64,000 nucleotides of DNA from the NCBI RefSeq assembly GCF_001269345.1, contig NZ_CXOP01000002.1:1674853-1738852 (forward strand), written 5' to 3'. Below, in pieces: positions 30,693 through 39,553 of this stretch (the stretch's first letter is position 1; each line of letters begins with the position of its first letter). A program made the translations under genes and the position numbers. Below the pieces are notes generated by a model. It saw only the letters and a list, made by a program, of their open reading frames with translations, was not told where the DNA came from and made no database searches. This stretch comes from Limnohabitans sp. 2KL-27 (GTDB lineage Bacteria > Pseudomonadota > Gammaproteobacteria > Burkholderiales > Burkholderiaceae_C).

Positions 30693-31127
30693 ATGACCCA
30701 AATCGAGTTCCACTTCAACACCACCGAGCGTTTGCAATACGCTTGCCGGCTGCTGCGCAAGGCGCATGGCCAAGCCTTGCGCATGGGTGTGGTCGGCTCG
30801 CCAGCCAGCTTGCGCCAGCTCGATGCGGCCTTGTGGGCTTTCTCGGAGGTCGACTTCTTGCCGCACAGCACCGCAGCCGCTTCCCCTGAAATTCAAAACG
30901 CATCACCGATCCGGCTGCACCCTGACCCTTTGCAACTGAGCGGGCTGGATGTCTTGGTGAACCTGGGCGATGATGTTCCCACGGGGTTTGAGTCGTTCAA
31001 GCGCCTCATCGAGATCGTGGCGACCGATGACCATGGCCGCATGACGGCCCGCCAGCGCTGGCGGCACTACACCGCGCAAGGCTACACCTTGGTGCAGCAC
31101 GATTTGTCCAAGACGGCCGCATCATGA
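30693..31127 (+). CDS. holC: DNA polymerase III chi subunit HolC
   Basis: Clamp-loader accessory protein that binds SSB and psi. The 144-residue product starts MTQIEFHFNT, has LQYACRLLRKAHGQ and GSPASLRQLDAALWAFSE, and the conserved VLVNLGDDVP near residue 90; these match HolC. ATG 30693 was preferred over longer upstream frames that overlap pepA. The next ORF starts within its stop. Confidence 0.9.
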   Translation: MTQIEFHFNTTERLQYACRLLRKAHGQALRMGVVGSPASLRQLDAALWAFSEVDFLPHSTAAASPEIQNASPIRLHPDPLQLSGLDVLVNLGDDVPTGFESFKRLIEIVATDDHGRMTARQRWRHYTAQGYTLVQHDLSKTAAS

Positions 31128-31384
31128 GTCTTCCCATCTTGGCGGCCGCGTCCGGCATGCCCGATACCGCCTTGCCGGTGTTGACGGCGGTGGTGCCCGA
31201 ATCCGACGTCTGCGATGCGATGCGGGCGGCTCTGGATGGCCTTGACCATGACAAGCGGGCTTTTATGGCCATGTCAGACGCGATGCTGGATGCCTTGCGC
31301 CCAGACATAGAGCGCATGGCCACCGAACTGGTGCGCAACAGCCTGCACCAAGCTTGGCGCATGCGTTCCCGATCAGGCGACTGA
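31124..31384 (+). CDS. Small hypothetical protein downstream of holC
   Basis: An 86-residue ORF whose ATG overlaps the holC stop (ATGA at 31124-31127), so it is probably translated by coupling. Helical, Ala- and Asp-rich, with a C-terminal ELVRNSLHQAWRMRSR. Codon use is like that of its neighbours. I do not recognise a named family; an ORF of this type after holC occurs in related bacteria, but its function is unknown to me. Confidence 0.6.
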   Translation: MSLPILAAASGMPDTALPVLTAVVPESDVCDAMRAALDGLDHDKRAFMAMSDAMLDALRPDIERMATELVRNSLHQAWRMRSRSGD

Positions 31385-31508
31385 GTCGTGGGCGCCAATA
31401 TTCCCTATTGATTTGCGAGAATTTTGGTTTTCCCTAGGCTACAAAGGCACTGTTTTGCAGTATCTTAGCGGCTTGCTTGATTGAAGCAATTTATTCTTCG
31501 GAGTTTCC

Positions 31509-32675
31509 ATGAAATTTTCTGGTACACGTACTTTGACCCTTGTGGCTGTGGCTGTGGCTGCAGTTGTTTTGGCAGCTTGCGGCAAAAAAGAGGCCGCCTC
31601 GGATGTTCAAGTGATCAAAATTGGTCACGTCGGTCCTGTCAGCGGCGCGATCGCTCACTTGGGCAAAGACAACGAAAACGGTGCCCGCATGGCCATCGAA
31701 GAACTCAATGCTGCGGCTCTCAAGATCGGTGACAAAGTTGTCAAATTCGAGTTGCTGGCAGAAGACGATGCCGCGGACCCCAAGCAGGGTACTGCTGCGG
31801 CCCAGAAACTGGTCGATGCCAAAGTCAACGGCGTGATTGGTCACCTCAATTCCGGCACCACCATTCCCGCTTCACAGCTTTACAACACAGCTGGCATTCC
31901 CCAGATCTCGCCATCGGCCACCAAACCCAAGTACACCCGTCAAGGCTATGCGGGTGCATTCCGCGTGGTGGCTGACGATGTGCACCTGGGCGGTACCCTC
32001 GGCAAATACGCGGTGGAAACGCTCAAAGGCAAAAACATCGCGGTCATCGATGACCGTACAGCTTACGGCCAAGGCGTGGCTGAAGAGTTCAAAAAGGGCG
32101 CTACCGCTGCAGGCGGCGCCATCGTGGGCCACGAGTTCACCACCGACAAAGCCTCTGACTTCAATGCCATCTTGACCACCCTGAAAGCCAAGAAGCCTGA
32201 CATCGTCTTCTTCGGCGGCATGGATGCTGTGGCCGGCCCGATGCTGCGTCAAATGAAATCCTTGGGCATCAACGCCAAGTTCCTTGGCGGCGATGGCATC
32301 TGCACATCCGAGTTGGCCAAGTTGGCTGGCGATGCCATGAAGGACGAGTCGGTTTTCTGTGCTGAAGCCGGCGGTGTGGAAGGCGAGCAAAAGGCCGGCA
32401 TGGACAAGTTCCGTGCAGACTTCAAAGCCAAGTACAACGCCGACGTGCAGGTCTATGCACCCTATGTGTATGACGCTGTGAAAGTCATGGCCACGGCCAT
32501 GGTGACCGCCGGTTCTGCTGACCCAGCCAAGTACTTGCCAGCTTTGAAAGCGATCAACTACAAAGGCGTGACCGGCAACATCGCCTTTGACGAAAAAGGC
32601 GACATCAAGAACGGCGCTTTGACGCTGTACACCTACAAGGGTGGCGAGCGCTCGCAACTCGCTGTGGTTCGCTGA
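31509..32675 (+). CDS. Branched-chain amino acid ABC transporter substrate-binding protein (LivK-type)
   Basis: A 388-residue type I periplasmic binding protein. It has a lipoprotein-style signal peptide (LAVVLAAC-like, Cys24), then IKIGHVGPVSGAIAHLGKDNENGARMA, NSGTTIPASQLYN and VIDDRTAYGQGVAEEF, the pattern of the Leu/Ile/Val-binding family. No permease or ATPase gene is adjacent, so it must work with a transporter encoded elsewhere. The gene uses optimal codons heavily, suggesting high expression, and is followed by a strong hairpin. The ligand cannot be assigned beyond branched-chain or similar amino acids. Confidence 0.88.
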   Translation: MKFSGTRTLTLVAVAVAAVVLAACGKKEAASDVQVIKIGHVGPVSGAIAHLGKDNENGARMAIEELNAAALKIGDKVVKFELLAEDDAADPKQGTAAAQKLVDAKVNGVIGHLNSGTTIPASQLYNTAGIPQISPSATKPKYTRQGYAGAFRVVADDVHLGGTLGKYAVETLKGKNIAVIDDRTAYGQGVAEEFKKGATAAGGAIVGHEFTTDKASDFNAILTTLKAKKPDIVFFGGMDAVAGPMLRQMKSLGINAKFLGGDGICTSELAKLAGDAMKDESVFCAEAGGVEGEQKAGMDKFRADFKAKYNADVQVYAPYVYDAVKVMATAMVTAGSADPAKYLPALKAINYKGVTGNIAFDEKGDIKNGALTLYTYKGGERSQLAVVR

Positions 32676-32683
32676 TCTGTCCG

Positions 32684-32704
32684 GCCCTCCTCTGAGGGGA
32701 GGGC
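32684..32704 (+). terminator. Terminator-like hairpin after the LivK-type gene
   Basis: GCCCTCCTC (32684-32692) pairs with GGGGAGGGC (32696-32704) around TGA, nine bases after the stop codon, and is followed by TTCATTTC. Confidence 0.6.
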
Positions 32705-32750
32705 TTCATTTCATGGGGGGCAAATCGCCGCGCATGAGATGAACAGACGA

Positions 32751-32781
32751 AAAAAAGCCTGCACACTGTGCAGGCTTTTTT
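32751..32781. terminator. Bidirectional intrinsic terminator between the LivK-type gene and tRNA-Ser
   Basis: AAAAAAGCCTGCACA (from 32751) pairs with TGTGCAGGCTTTTTT around a short loop. A-tract and T-tract on either side allow termination of both the forward gene and the reverse-strand tRNA-Ser, whose 3' end lies five bases away. Confidence 0.8.
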
Positions 32782-32785
32782 GTTT

Positions 32786-32876
32786 TGGCGGAGCAGGCGG
32801 GATTCGAACCCGCGGTGGGCTATTAACCCACACACGCTTTCCAGGCGTGCGACTTAAACCACTCATCCACCGCTCC
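32786..32876 (-). tRNA. tRNA-Ser (anticodon GGA)
   Basis: A class II tRNA of 91 bases on the reverse strand with a long variable arm. On that strand the acceptor GGAGCGG pairs with CTGCTCC (one G-U pair), the discriminator is G and CCA is encoded (32786-32788). The anticodon loop is CTGGAAA with GGA at 32840-32842. A TACAAT -10-like hexamer lies on the reverse strand at 32887-32892, too close to the tRNA to leave much leader. Confidence 0.95.
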
Positions 32877-33072
32877 GAAGCCTGCGATTGTAGCAGTGGA
32901 AAAACGGGTTTTCGGACGCCTGGGCAATTCTTGTGCGATCGCGGCTGGCCGTTGAGGGACAGGTTTTTTGCCAATTTGTGATCTGCGTCGCTCAGTGGGG
33001 CCTTTTTGTCCTTAAACTTCGCCACTGTTTCAAATCCCTTTGACCTTTCTTTGGCGCACAGCCCACCAGCCC

Positions 33073-35346
33073 ATGAAATTTCGTTTCCCCATCGTCATCA
33101 TTGACGAAGATTACCGCTCCGAAAACACCTCGGGCCTGGGTATACGCGCTTTGGCTGATGCCATCATTGCCGAGGGTTTCGAGGTCTTGGGCGTGACCAG
33201 TTATGGTGACTTGTCGCAGTTTGCGCAGCAGCAAAGCCGCGCCAGTGCATTCATTTTGTCGATTGACGACGAAGAGTTCTCACCGGGCCCGGACTTGGAC
33301 CCGGCCGTGATCAATTTACGGGCCTTCATTGACGAAGTGCGTCGCAAGAACGCCGACGTGCCCATTTACATTTATGGCGAGACCAAGACCTCGCGCCATT
33401 TGCCCAACGACATCCTGCGCGAATTGCACGGCTTCATCCACATGTTTGAAGACACCCCCGAGTTCGTGGCACGTCACATCATCCGCGAGGCCAAAAGCTA
33501 TCTGGAGGGCGTTCAGCCGCCATTTTTCAAGGCGCTGCTCGATTACGCCGAAGACGGCTCCTATTCGTGGCACTGCCCCGGCCACTCCGGTGGCGTGGCT
33601 TTTCTCAAGAGCCCTGTGGGCCAGATGTACCACCAGTTTTATGGCGAAAACATGCTGCGTGCCGACGTGTGCAACGCCGTGGAAGAGTTGGGCCAGCTGT
33701 TGGACCACAACGGCGCCATCGGCGAGAGCGAACGCAACGCCGCGCGCATTTTCAATGCCGACCATTGCTTCTTCGTGACCAACGGCACCAGCACCTCCAA
33801 CAAGATTGTCTGGCACCACACGGTGGCACCCGGCGATGTGGTGGTCGTGGACCGCAACTGCCACAAATCCATCCTGCACGCCATCATCATGACCGGTGCG
33901 GTGCCGGTGTTCATGAAGCCCACACGCAACCATTTCGGCATCATTGGGCCCATTCCCAAAAGCGAGTTTGAGCCTGCGGCCATCATGGCCAAAATCAAGG
34001 CCAACCCCTTGCTCAAAGGCGTGGATCCCAAAAAGGTCAAGCCCCGCGTGATGACCCTGACCCAGTCCACCTACGACGGGGTGCTCTACAACACCGAAAC
34101 CATCAAGAGCATGCTCGACGGTTACGTGGACAACCTGCACTTTGACGAAGCCTGGCTGCCCCATGCGGCCTTTCACCCCTTTTATGGCCCCTACCACGCG
34201 ATGGGCAAAAAGCGCGCTCGACCCAAAGAGTCCATGGTGTACGCCACGCAATCCATCCACAAGCTGTTGGCGGGTATCAGCCAGGCCAGCCATGTGCTGG
34301 TGCAGGACGCGCAAAACACCAAGCTGGACAGGCCGCTGTTCAACGAGGCGTACCTGATGCACACCTCGACCAGCCCGCAGTACAGCATCATTGCCAGCTG
34401 TGACGTGGCTGCCGCCATGATGGAGCCGCCCGGTGGCACTGCGCTGGTGGAAGAGAGCATTGCAGAGGCATTGGATTTTCGCCGCGCCATGCGCAAGGTG
34501 GACGAGGATTACGGCAAGGACTGGTGGTTCAAGGTCTGGGGCCCTGAAAAGTTTGCCGACGAGGGCATTGGCCGCGCCGACGATTGGATCTTGCGCAACG
34601 ACCCTCGCAAAAAGGCCAGCAAGTGGCATGGCTTCGGCCAGCAACTGGCCGATGGCTTCAACATGTTGGACCCCATCAAGTCGACCATCGTCACACCGGG
34701 CCTGAACCTCGACGGCAAGTTCGACAAAACCGGCATTCCGGCATCCATCGTTAGCAAGTTCCTGACCGAGCATGGGGTGGTGGTGGAAAAGACGGGCCTT
34801 TACAGCTTTTTCATCATGTTCACCATCGGCATCACCAAGGGCCGCTGGAACACTTTGCTCACGGCCTTGCAGCAGTTCAAGGACGAATACGCCAAGAACC
34901 AGCCCATGTGGAAAATCATGCCGGAGTTCTGCCAGAAATACCCGCGCTACGAGCGCATGGGCTTGCGCGACCTGTGCCAGCATGTGCACGAGATGTACGC
35001 CAAGTACGATATCGCTCGCCTGACCACCGACATGTATTTGTCCGACCTGGCCCCGGCCATGCGGCCGTCTGACGCCTACGCCCACATTGCGCACCGCAAG
35101 ACCGAGCGGGTGGAAATCGACCACCTGGAAGGCCGTATCACCGTGGGTTTGGTCACGCCGTACCCGCCCGGCATTCCGCTCTTGATCCCTGGCGAGGTTT
35201 TCAACAAGAAGATCGTCGATTACCTCAAGTTCGCGCGTGAGTTCAACGAGAAGTGCCCGGGCTTCGAAACAGACATCCATGGTCTGGTGGAGATCAAAGA
35301 CGATGACGGCAAGAAGCGGTACTTTGCGGATTGCGTGAAGGTTTAA
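33073..35346 (+). CDS. PLP-dependent lysine/ornithine/arginine decarboxylase (large, wing-domain type)
   Basis: A 757-residue fold-type I decarboxylase of the Ldc/Adi/SpeF group, making cadaverine, putrescine or agmatine. Domains in order: an N-terminal response-regulator-like wing domain (FRFPIVIIDEDYRSENT to about 130); the PLP core with WHCPGHSGG, FFVTNGTSTSNK and the PLP lysine in TQSIHKLLAG (Lys397); and a C-terminal domain with TPYPPGIPLLIPGE. Length is typical. I chose ATG 33073; an in-frame ATG 33 bases upstream is weaker. Substrate cannot be fixed by eye. In related Burkholderiales the gene is annotated as arginine/lysine/ornithine decarboxylase. It stands alone, with a long inverted repeat and a terminator downstream and no antiporter gene, so an acid-resistance operon is unlikely. 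Confidence 0.9.
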   Translation: MKFRFPIVIIDEDYRSENTSGLGIRALADAIIAEGFEVLGVTSYGDLSQFAQQQSRASAFILSIDDEEFSPGPDLDPAVINLRAFIDEVRRKNADVPIYIYGETKTSRHLPNDILRELHGFIHMFEDTPEFVARHIIREAKSYLEGVQPPFFKALLDYAEDGSYSWHCPGHSGGVAFLKSPVGQMYHQFYGENMLRADVCNAVEELGQLLDHNGAIGESERNAARIFNADHCFFVTNGTSTSNKIVWHHTVAPGDVVVVDRNCHKSILHAIIMTGAVPVFMKPTRNHFGIIGPIPKSEFEPAAIMAKIKANPLLKGVDPKKVKPRVMTLTQSTYDGVLYNTETIKSMLDGYVDNLHFDEAWLPHAAFHPFYGPYHAMGKKRARPKESMVYATQSIHKLLAGISQASHVLVQDAQNTKLDRPLFNEAYLMHTSTSPQYSIIASCDVAAAMMEPPGGTALVEESIAEALDFRRAMRKVDEDYGKDWWFKVWGPEKFADEGIGRADDWILRNDPRKKASKWHGFGQQLADGFNMLDPIKSTIVTPGLNLDGKFDKTGIPASIVSKFLTEHGVVVEKTGLYSFFIMFTIGITKGRWNTLLTALQQFKDEYAKNQPMWKIMPEFCQKYPRYERMGLRDLCQHVHEMYAKYDIARLTTDMYLSDLAPAMRPSDAYAHIAHRKTERVEIDHLEGRITVGLVTPYPPGIPLLIPGEVFNKKIVDYLKFAREFNEKCPGFETDIHGLVEIKDDDGKKRYFADCVKV

Positions 35347-35384
35347 GACTTTTGCCTTGGCGATGCGTCTCAAGGCTTTAGGGG

Positions 35385-35468
35385 GCAGGTGAGTTGGGGC
35401 CCTGTGCGGGGGCTCAGAGGCGCTTCGCTTAGCCACATCGCCCCCGCACAGGGCTCCAACTCACCTGC
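35385..35468. repeat. Long imperfect inverted repeat (29-bp arms) downstream of the decarboxylase
   Basis: Left arm 35385-35413 and right arm 35440-35468 are complementary at 28 of 29 positions, around a 26-base loop. The arms begin GCAGGTGAGTT and end in GCGGGGGC on the left. The structure has no T tract of its own, and a separate normal terminator follows 12 bases later. It is far larger than a terminator and lies between the decarboxylase and fabI; it may be a MITE-like or repeated RNA element. Confidence 0.75.
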
Positions 35469-35480
35469 GGGGGAGCATTA

Positions 35481-35506
35481 AAAAAAGCGGCTGATGCCGC
35501 TTTTTT
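35481..35506. terminator. Intrinsic terminator after the decarboxylase
   Basis: AAAAAAGCGGC (35481-35491) and GCCGCTTTTTT (35496-35506) form an 11-bp perfect stem with a TGAT loop, the T run giving a classic terminator on the forward strand and a possible one on the reverse strand. Confidence 0.85.
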
Positions 35507-35736
35507 AAATTCCAGGAGATGTTTGTTCTGTCCCACTTTTTATGGCCAGTGTCCAACCGTTGATGGTTGAACCAGACCGTGCGCTTGAGCATTACTGCCA
35601 CGTTTACCAGCCCCATGGGCACACGATCATCCACTCAGCCCGAGACGAGGTGGGTGCTGAACCGGGCGATTTGGCGAGCGAAGCGATTGATGAGCCCGGA
35701 CAGCGCTCGCATCGCCTCAGGCGGTCATTGCAAAAG
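35507..35736. other. Intergenic stretch with no recognised gene
   Basis: Part of a 432-base gap between the decarboxylase (35346) and fabI (35779). Both strands have short open frames, but none has a convincing start site, family motif or host-like codon pattern. I see no tRNA or known repeat in this part; the flanks hold the inverted repeat and two terminators listed separately. Confidence 0.6.
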
Positions 35737-35762
35737 CTGAAGCCCGTCTTCGCGGGCTTCAG
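35737..35762 (-). terminator. Intrinsic terminator of fabI
   Basis: CTGAAGCCCG (35737-35746) pairs perfectly with CGGGCTTCAG (35753-35762), loop TCTTCG. On the reverse strand the hairpin is followed by CTTTTGC, 17 bases after the fabI stop. Confidence 0.75.
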
Positions 35763-35778
35763 AGGCATAGACAAAACA

Positions 35779-36594
35779 TCAAGCCGCAGCCGCTGGCTCC
35801 GCAATGCCACCGACCACTTGGCTGAAACCACCGTCCACATACGTGATCTCGGCCGTCACGCCCGCAGCCAAATCGCTCAGCATGAAGGCGGCCACATTGC
35901 CCACGTCCTCAATGGTCACATTGCGGCGAATCGGAGAGGCTTCTGCCACCACCGACAAAATCTTGCCAAAACCCTTGATGCCACTGGCCGCCAGCGTCTT
36001 GATGGGGCCGGCCGAAATGCCGTTGGCACGCAGGCCACGGTTTTGGCTGCCCAGCGACTCGGCCAGGTAGCGCACCGAGGCTTCCAGGCTCGCCTTGGCC
36101 AGGCCCATGGTGTTGTAGTTGGGCACCGTGCGGATCGCGCCCAAATAGGTCAAGGTCAGCACAGCCGACTTGTCGTTCAGGTAAGGCAAGGCCGCTTTGG
36201 CCATGGCGGGGAAGCTGTAGGCGCTGATGTCGTGCGCGATCTTGAAGCCTTCGCGCGACAAACCGTCCAGAAAATCACCGGCAATCGCTTCGCGTGGTGC
36301 GTAGCCAATGGCATGCACAAAACCGTCGAACTTGGGCCAAGTGGCCGACAGGTCGGTGAACAATTTTTCAATCTGTTCGTCGCTGCCCACATCGCAATCA
36401 AAGATCAATTTGGAGTCGAAATCGGCCGCGAACTCGGTGATTCGGTCCTTGAAGCGCTCGCCCACGTAGCTGAAGGCCAGCTCGGCCCCTTGCGCATGGC
36501 AGGCCTTGGCGATGCCGTAAGCGATCGAGCGGTTGGACAGCACGCCGGTGATCAGCAGCTTTTTACCCGACAGAAATCCTGTTTTTGTAGTCAT
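35779..36594 (-). CDS. fabI: Enoyl-[acyl-carrier-protein] reductase FabI (NADH)
   Basis: Last reductive step of each fatty-acid elongation cycle, target of triclosan. The 271-residue SDR protein has the atypical glycine motif [15 protein letters not shown] (15-29), HAIGYAPRE, and the FabI catalytic pair Tyr160 and Lys167 in [10 protein letters not shown], with GISAGPIKT and YVDGGFS near the end. A short Ala-rich tail (EPAAAA) extends the usual C-terminus. ATG 36594 gives the normal FabI N-terminus; the longer frame runs into the yejA-like gene. The two genes diverge with only 37 bases between starts. Confidence 0.95.
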   Translation of the reverse strand: MTTKTGFLSGKKLLITGVLSNRSIAYGIAKACHAQGAELAFSYVGERFKDRITEFAADFDSKLIFDCDVGSDEQIEKLFTDLSATWPKFDGFVHAIGYAPREAIAGDFLDGLSREGFKIAHDISAYSFPAMAKAALPYLNDKSAVLTLTYLGAIRTVPNYNTMGLAKASLEASVRYLAESLGSQNRGLRANGISAGPIKTLAASGIKGFGKILSVVAEASPIRRNVTIEDVGNVAAFMLSDLAAGVTAEITYVDGGFSQVVGGIAEPAAAA

Positions 36595-36631
36595 GTCTTC
36601 AACTCCTGAAAAATGTGTGCAGAATTGTCGC

Positions 36632-38512
36632 ATGCGAAGACCCTTGGCCCGTTTCTGGACACACTGCTGCTTGGCCCTTGGGCTGGGGTTGGCGGCCAAT
36701 GCTTGGGCCGCACACGCTTATGCCCAATTCGGGGACATCCGCTACCCGGCCGGGTTTGCCCATTTCGCGTACGTCAACCCAGTTGCGCCCAAAGGCGGCG
36801 AGATCATGCTGGTGCCGCCGACTCGGCAGTCCAACTTCGATAAATACAACCCCTTCACCTTGAAGGGGAGTGCTCCCCCGTCCATGTTGGGCATGCTTTT
36901 TGACACCTTGCTGGTGGGCAACATGGACGAACCGACCACGGCCTATGGCCTGCTGGCTTCGGATGTCTTTGTGGCCCCCGACCGCATGTCGGTGACCTTT
37001 CAGATTCACCCGCAAGCGCGCTTTCACAATGGTGACCCGGTGCTGGCGCTCGATGTGCGCCATTCTTTTGAGCGCTTGACCAGCAAGCAGGCCGCGCCCC
37101 AGTACCGCACGTTTTTTGGCGAAGTCAAAGGCGCCACAGTCCTCGCCGAGCGCAGCATCCGCTTTGACTTTGTTCGCCCCAACAGTGAGCTGCCCTTGAT
37201 CGTGGGCAGCTTGCCTGTGTTCAGCCACAAGTGGGGGCTGCAGGGCAGCGCTCACAAGCCTTTGGACCAGATCGTGATGGACATCCCGATTGCGTCAGGC
37301 CCTTACCGCATCGGCCGTGTGCAGTTTGGCAAGGACATCACCTACGAGCGCGATCCGGCGTATTGGGCGCGTGACTTGAACGTCCGAAAAGGCCAATTCA
37401 ATTTCGACCGCATCACCTACAAAATCTACAAGGACAGCACCGCCCAGCTTGAAGCCTTCAAGGCGGGCGAGTTCGATTACATGCAGTCCTTCATCGCGAG
37501 GGAATGGGCCAGGGCCTTCACAGGCCGGGCCTTTGAGCGGGGTGAGTTGATCAAGGCCGAGCTGCCGCACGGCAATGCCGGCGACTTTCAGGGCTTTTTG
37601 TTCAACACGCGCCGCGACAAATTCCAAGATGTTCGGGTGCGCCAAGCCATCGCGCTGGCCATGGACTTCGAGTGGTTGAACCGCCAACTTTTTTACAACG
37701 CTTACAGCCGTGTGCGTGGTTATTTTGTGGCCAGCGACTTTGAGGCCAAAGGCCGACCGGGCGCCGACGAGTTGGCCTTGCTCACGCCTTTGCGCGCCCA
37801 GCTGCCTGCTGCCGTGTTCGAGCAGGAAGTCCCGCAACCGCCACAGACCGCGCTGGAGCCGGCTTCGGGCCACACCCTGCGCGACCATTTGCGCCAAGCG
37901 CGTGGTCTGCTGCAAGACGCCGGATGGACCTACCGCGATGGCGCTTTGCGCAACGCCAAGGGGCAAGCCTTCAGCATTGAGTTTTTGGACAGTTCGGGCT
38001 CAATGGGGCGCGTGGTCACGCCATTTGCCAAGAATTTGGAAAAACTGGGCATCCAGGTTCAGTACAAAGTGATCGACTTTGCGTTGCTGCAAAAGCGCAT
38101 GGACGTGTTTGACTTTGACATCGTCAGCAACCGAACCGTGGGCAGTGAAGCCCCTGGCACCGAGTTGCTCGAGCGCTACGGCAGCCGATCGGCCGACGTC
38201 GAGGGTTCAGGCAATGTGATCGGCCTCAAAGACCCAGCCGTGGATGCCTTGCTGGACAAGGTGGTGAGCGCCACGTCACGGCCTGAGCTGGTGACCCGCC
38301 TGCGTGCTTTGGACAGGGTGCTGCGGCACGGCCACTATGTGGTGCCACACTGGTACGGTGCGGTGCACAGGGTGTCTTGGCGGGCCAAGGTGTTTGCACG
38401 TCCTGCCGATTTGCCGCGTTTTTACCAACCAGAGAAATTGGTGACCACCGTGTGGTGGTCCCCAGATGCCTCAACTTCAACGGCCGCTCAAGCGGCCCCC
38501 AAGGCCCCCTGA
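36632..38512 (+). CDS. yejA: Peptide/microcin C-type ABC transporter substrate-binding protein (YejA-like)
   Basis: A periplasmic solute-binding protein of family 5 (oligopeptide type), 626 residues. The signal peptide ([13 protein letters not shown]) ends near residue 30. The mature start [18 protein letters not shown] and PKGGEIML fit YejA-type binding proteins; further marks are [14 protein letters not shown] and [25 protein letters not shown]. It heads a four-gene importer operon with YejB, YejE and YejF. In E. coli YejABEF imports peptides and microcin C. ATG 36632 was chosen as the first start before a good signal peptide; the longer frame overlaps fabI. Confidence 0.9.
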   Translation: MRRPLARFWTHCCLALGLGLAANAWAAHAYAQFGDIRYPAGFAHFAYVNPVAPKGGEIMLVPPTRQSNFDKYNPFTLKGSAPPSMLGMLFDTLLVGNMDEPTTAYGLLASDVFVAPDRMSVTFQIHPQARFHNGDPVLALDVRHSFERLTSKQAAPQYRTFFGEVKGATVLAERSIRFDFVRPNSELPLIVGSLPVFSHKWGLQGSAHKPLDQIVMDIPIASGPYRIGRVQFGKDITYERDPAYWARDLNVRKGQFNFDRITYKIYKDSTAQLEAFKAGEFDYMQSFIAREWARAFTGRAFERGELIKAELPHGNAGDFQGFLFNTRRDKFQDVRVRQAIALAMDFEWLNRQLFYNAYSRVRGYFVASDFEAKGRPGADELALLTPLRAQLPAAVFEQEVPQPPQTALEPASGHTLRDHLRQARGLLQDAGWTYRDGALRNAKGQAFSIEFLDSSGSMGRVVTPFAKNLEKLGIQVQYKVIDFALLQKRMDVFDFDIVSNRTVGSEAPGTELLERYGSRSADVEGSGNVIGLKDPAVDALLDKVVSATSRPELVTRLRALDRVLRHGHYVVPHWYGAVHRVSWRAKVFARPADLPRFYQPEKLVTTVWWSPDASTSTAAQAAPKAP

Positions 38513-38515
38513 CCC

Positions 38516-39553
38516 ATGCTGGCCTACATTTTCAAACGCTTGCTGCTGATGATTCCGACCTTGTTCGGCGTGTTGTTGATGACTTTCGTGGTGATCCAGT
38601 TTGTGCCCGGTGGCCCGGTTGAGCAGATGGTGGCCCAGCTGCAAGGCCGTGACACGGGCGGGGAGGGAGCAGCCGCCGCGGGCAGCGGTTATCGGGGCAG
38701 GCAGGGCGTGGATGCCGCCCGCATTGCCGAAATTAAAACGCTGTACGGTTTTGACAAGCCCCCCACGGAGCGGTTCTGGATGATGCTCCAGCAATTTGCG
38801 CAGTTCGATCTGGGCAAGAGCTTTTTTTACCCCAAAGACGTCTGGAGTCTGATCAAGGAAAAATTACCCGTGTCCATCAGTCTGGGCTTGTGGACGTTTT
38901 TCCTGAGTTATTTGGTCTCGGTGCCCTTGGGCATTGCCAAGGCCGTGCGGGCGGGCACGCGTTTTGACACGCTCAGCAGTTTGCTGGTGCTGGTGGGCTA
39001 TGCCATTCCAGGTTTTGTGCTGGGTGTCGCCTTGCTGGTGATTTTTGGTGGACAGCTGCAGTGGTTTCCACTGCGCGGCCTGACCTCGTCCAATTGGGAG
39101 CAGCTGAGCTGGGGTGCCAAAGTGGTCGACTATCTGTGGCATATCGCCTTGCCGGTCACGGCCAGTGTGTTGGGCTCGTTTGCCGTGATCACCATGCTGA
39201 CCAAGAACGCATTTTTGGAAGAAATCCGCAAACAGTATGTGCTGACGGCACGCGCCAAAGGCCTGAGTGAAAACCGGGTGCTCTACCGCCATGTCATGCG
39301 CAACGCCTTGATTCCGCTGGTCACGGGTTTTCCTGCGGCCTTCATTGGCGCCTTTTTCACCGGTTCACTGCTGATCGAAACCCTGTTTTCGCTCGATGGA
39401 CTGGGTTTGCTCAGTTATGAGGCCGTGATCCGACGCGACTACCCGGTGGTGCTGGGTACCTTGTATTTGTTCACCCTGATCGGGCTGGTCACCAAGCTGA
39501 TCAGTGACCTGTGCTACCTGTGGGTCGACCCCCGCGTGAAGTTTGACAAATGA
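38516..39553 (+). CDS. yejB: Peptide ABC transporter permease YejB
   Basis: Inner-membrane permease of the YejABEF importer, 345 residues. N-terminal helix LLLMIPTLFGVLLMTFVVIQFVP, a periplasmic region up to about 110, then five helices with the binding-protein-dependent transport signature in ENRVLYRHVMRNALIPLVTG. The insert between helices 1 and 2 (GRDTGGEG to DAARIAEIKTLYG) is typical of YejB and longer than in DppB. It starts three bases after yejA and its stop overlaps the start of yejE. Confidence 0.93.
   Translation: MLAYIFKRLLLMIPTLFGVLLMTFVVIQFVPGGPVEQMVAQLQGRDTGGEGAAAAGSGYRGRQGVDAARIAEIKTLYGFDKPPTERFWMMLQQFAQFDLGKSFFYPKDVWSLIKEKLPVSISLGLWTFFLSYLVSVPLGIAKAVRAGTRFDTLSSLLVLVGYAIPGFVLGVALLVIFGGQLQWFPLRGLTSSNWEQLSWGAKVVDYLWHIALPVTASVLGSFAVITMLTKNAFLEEIRKQYVLTARAKGLSENRVLYRHVMRNALIPLVTGFPAAFIGAFFTGSLLIETLFSLDGLGLLSYEAVIRRDYPVVLGTLYLFTLIGLVTKLISDLCYLWVDPRVKFDK

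Noticed and set aside
33316..35436. A 706-residue reverse-strand ORF opposite the decarboxylase
   Set aside because: It is the antisense shadow of a GC-rich, clearly identified decarboxylase gene and has His/Val/Gly-rich composition typical of such shadows.
35542..35778. A gene remnant between the decarboxylase and fabI
   Set aside because: I translated both strands and saw no recognisable domain, start site or consistent codon bias.
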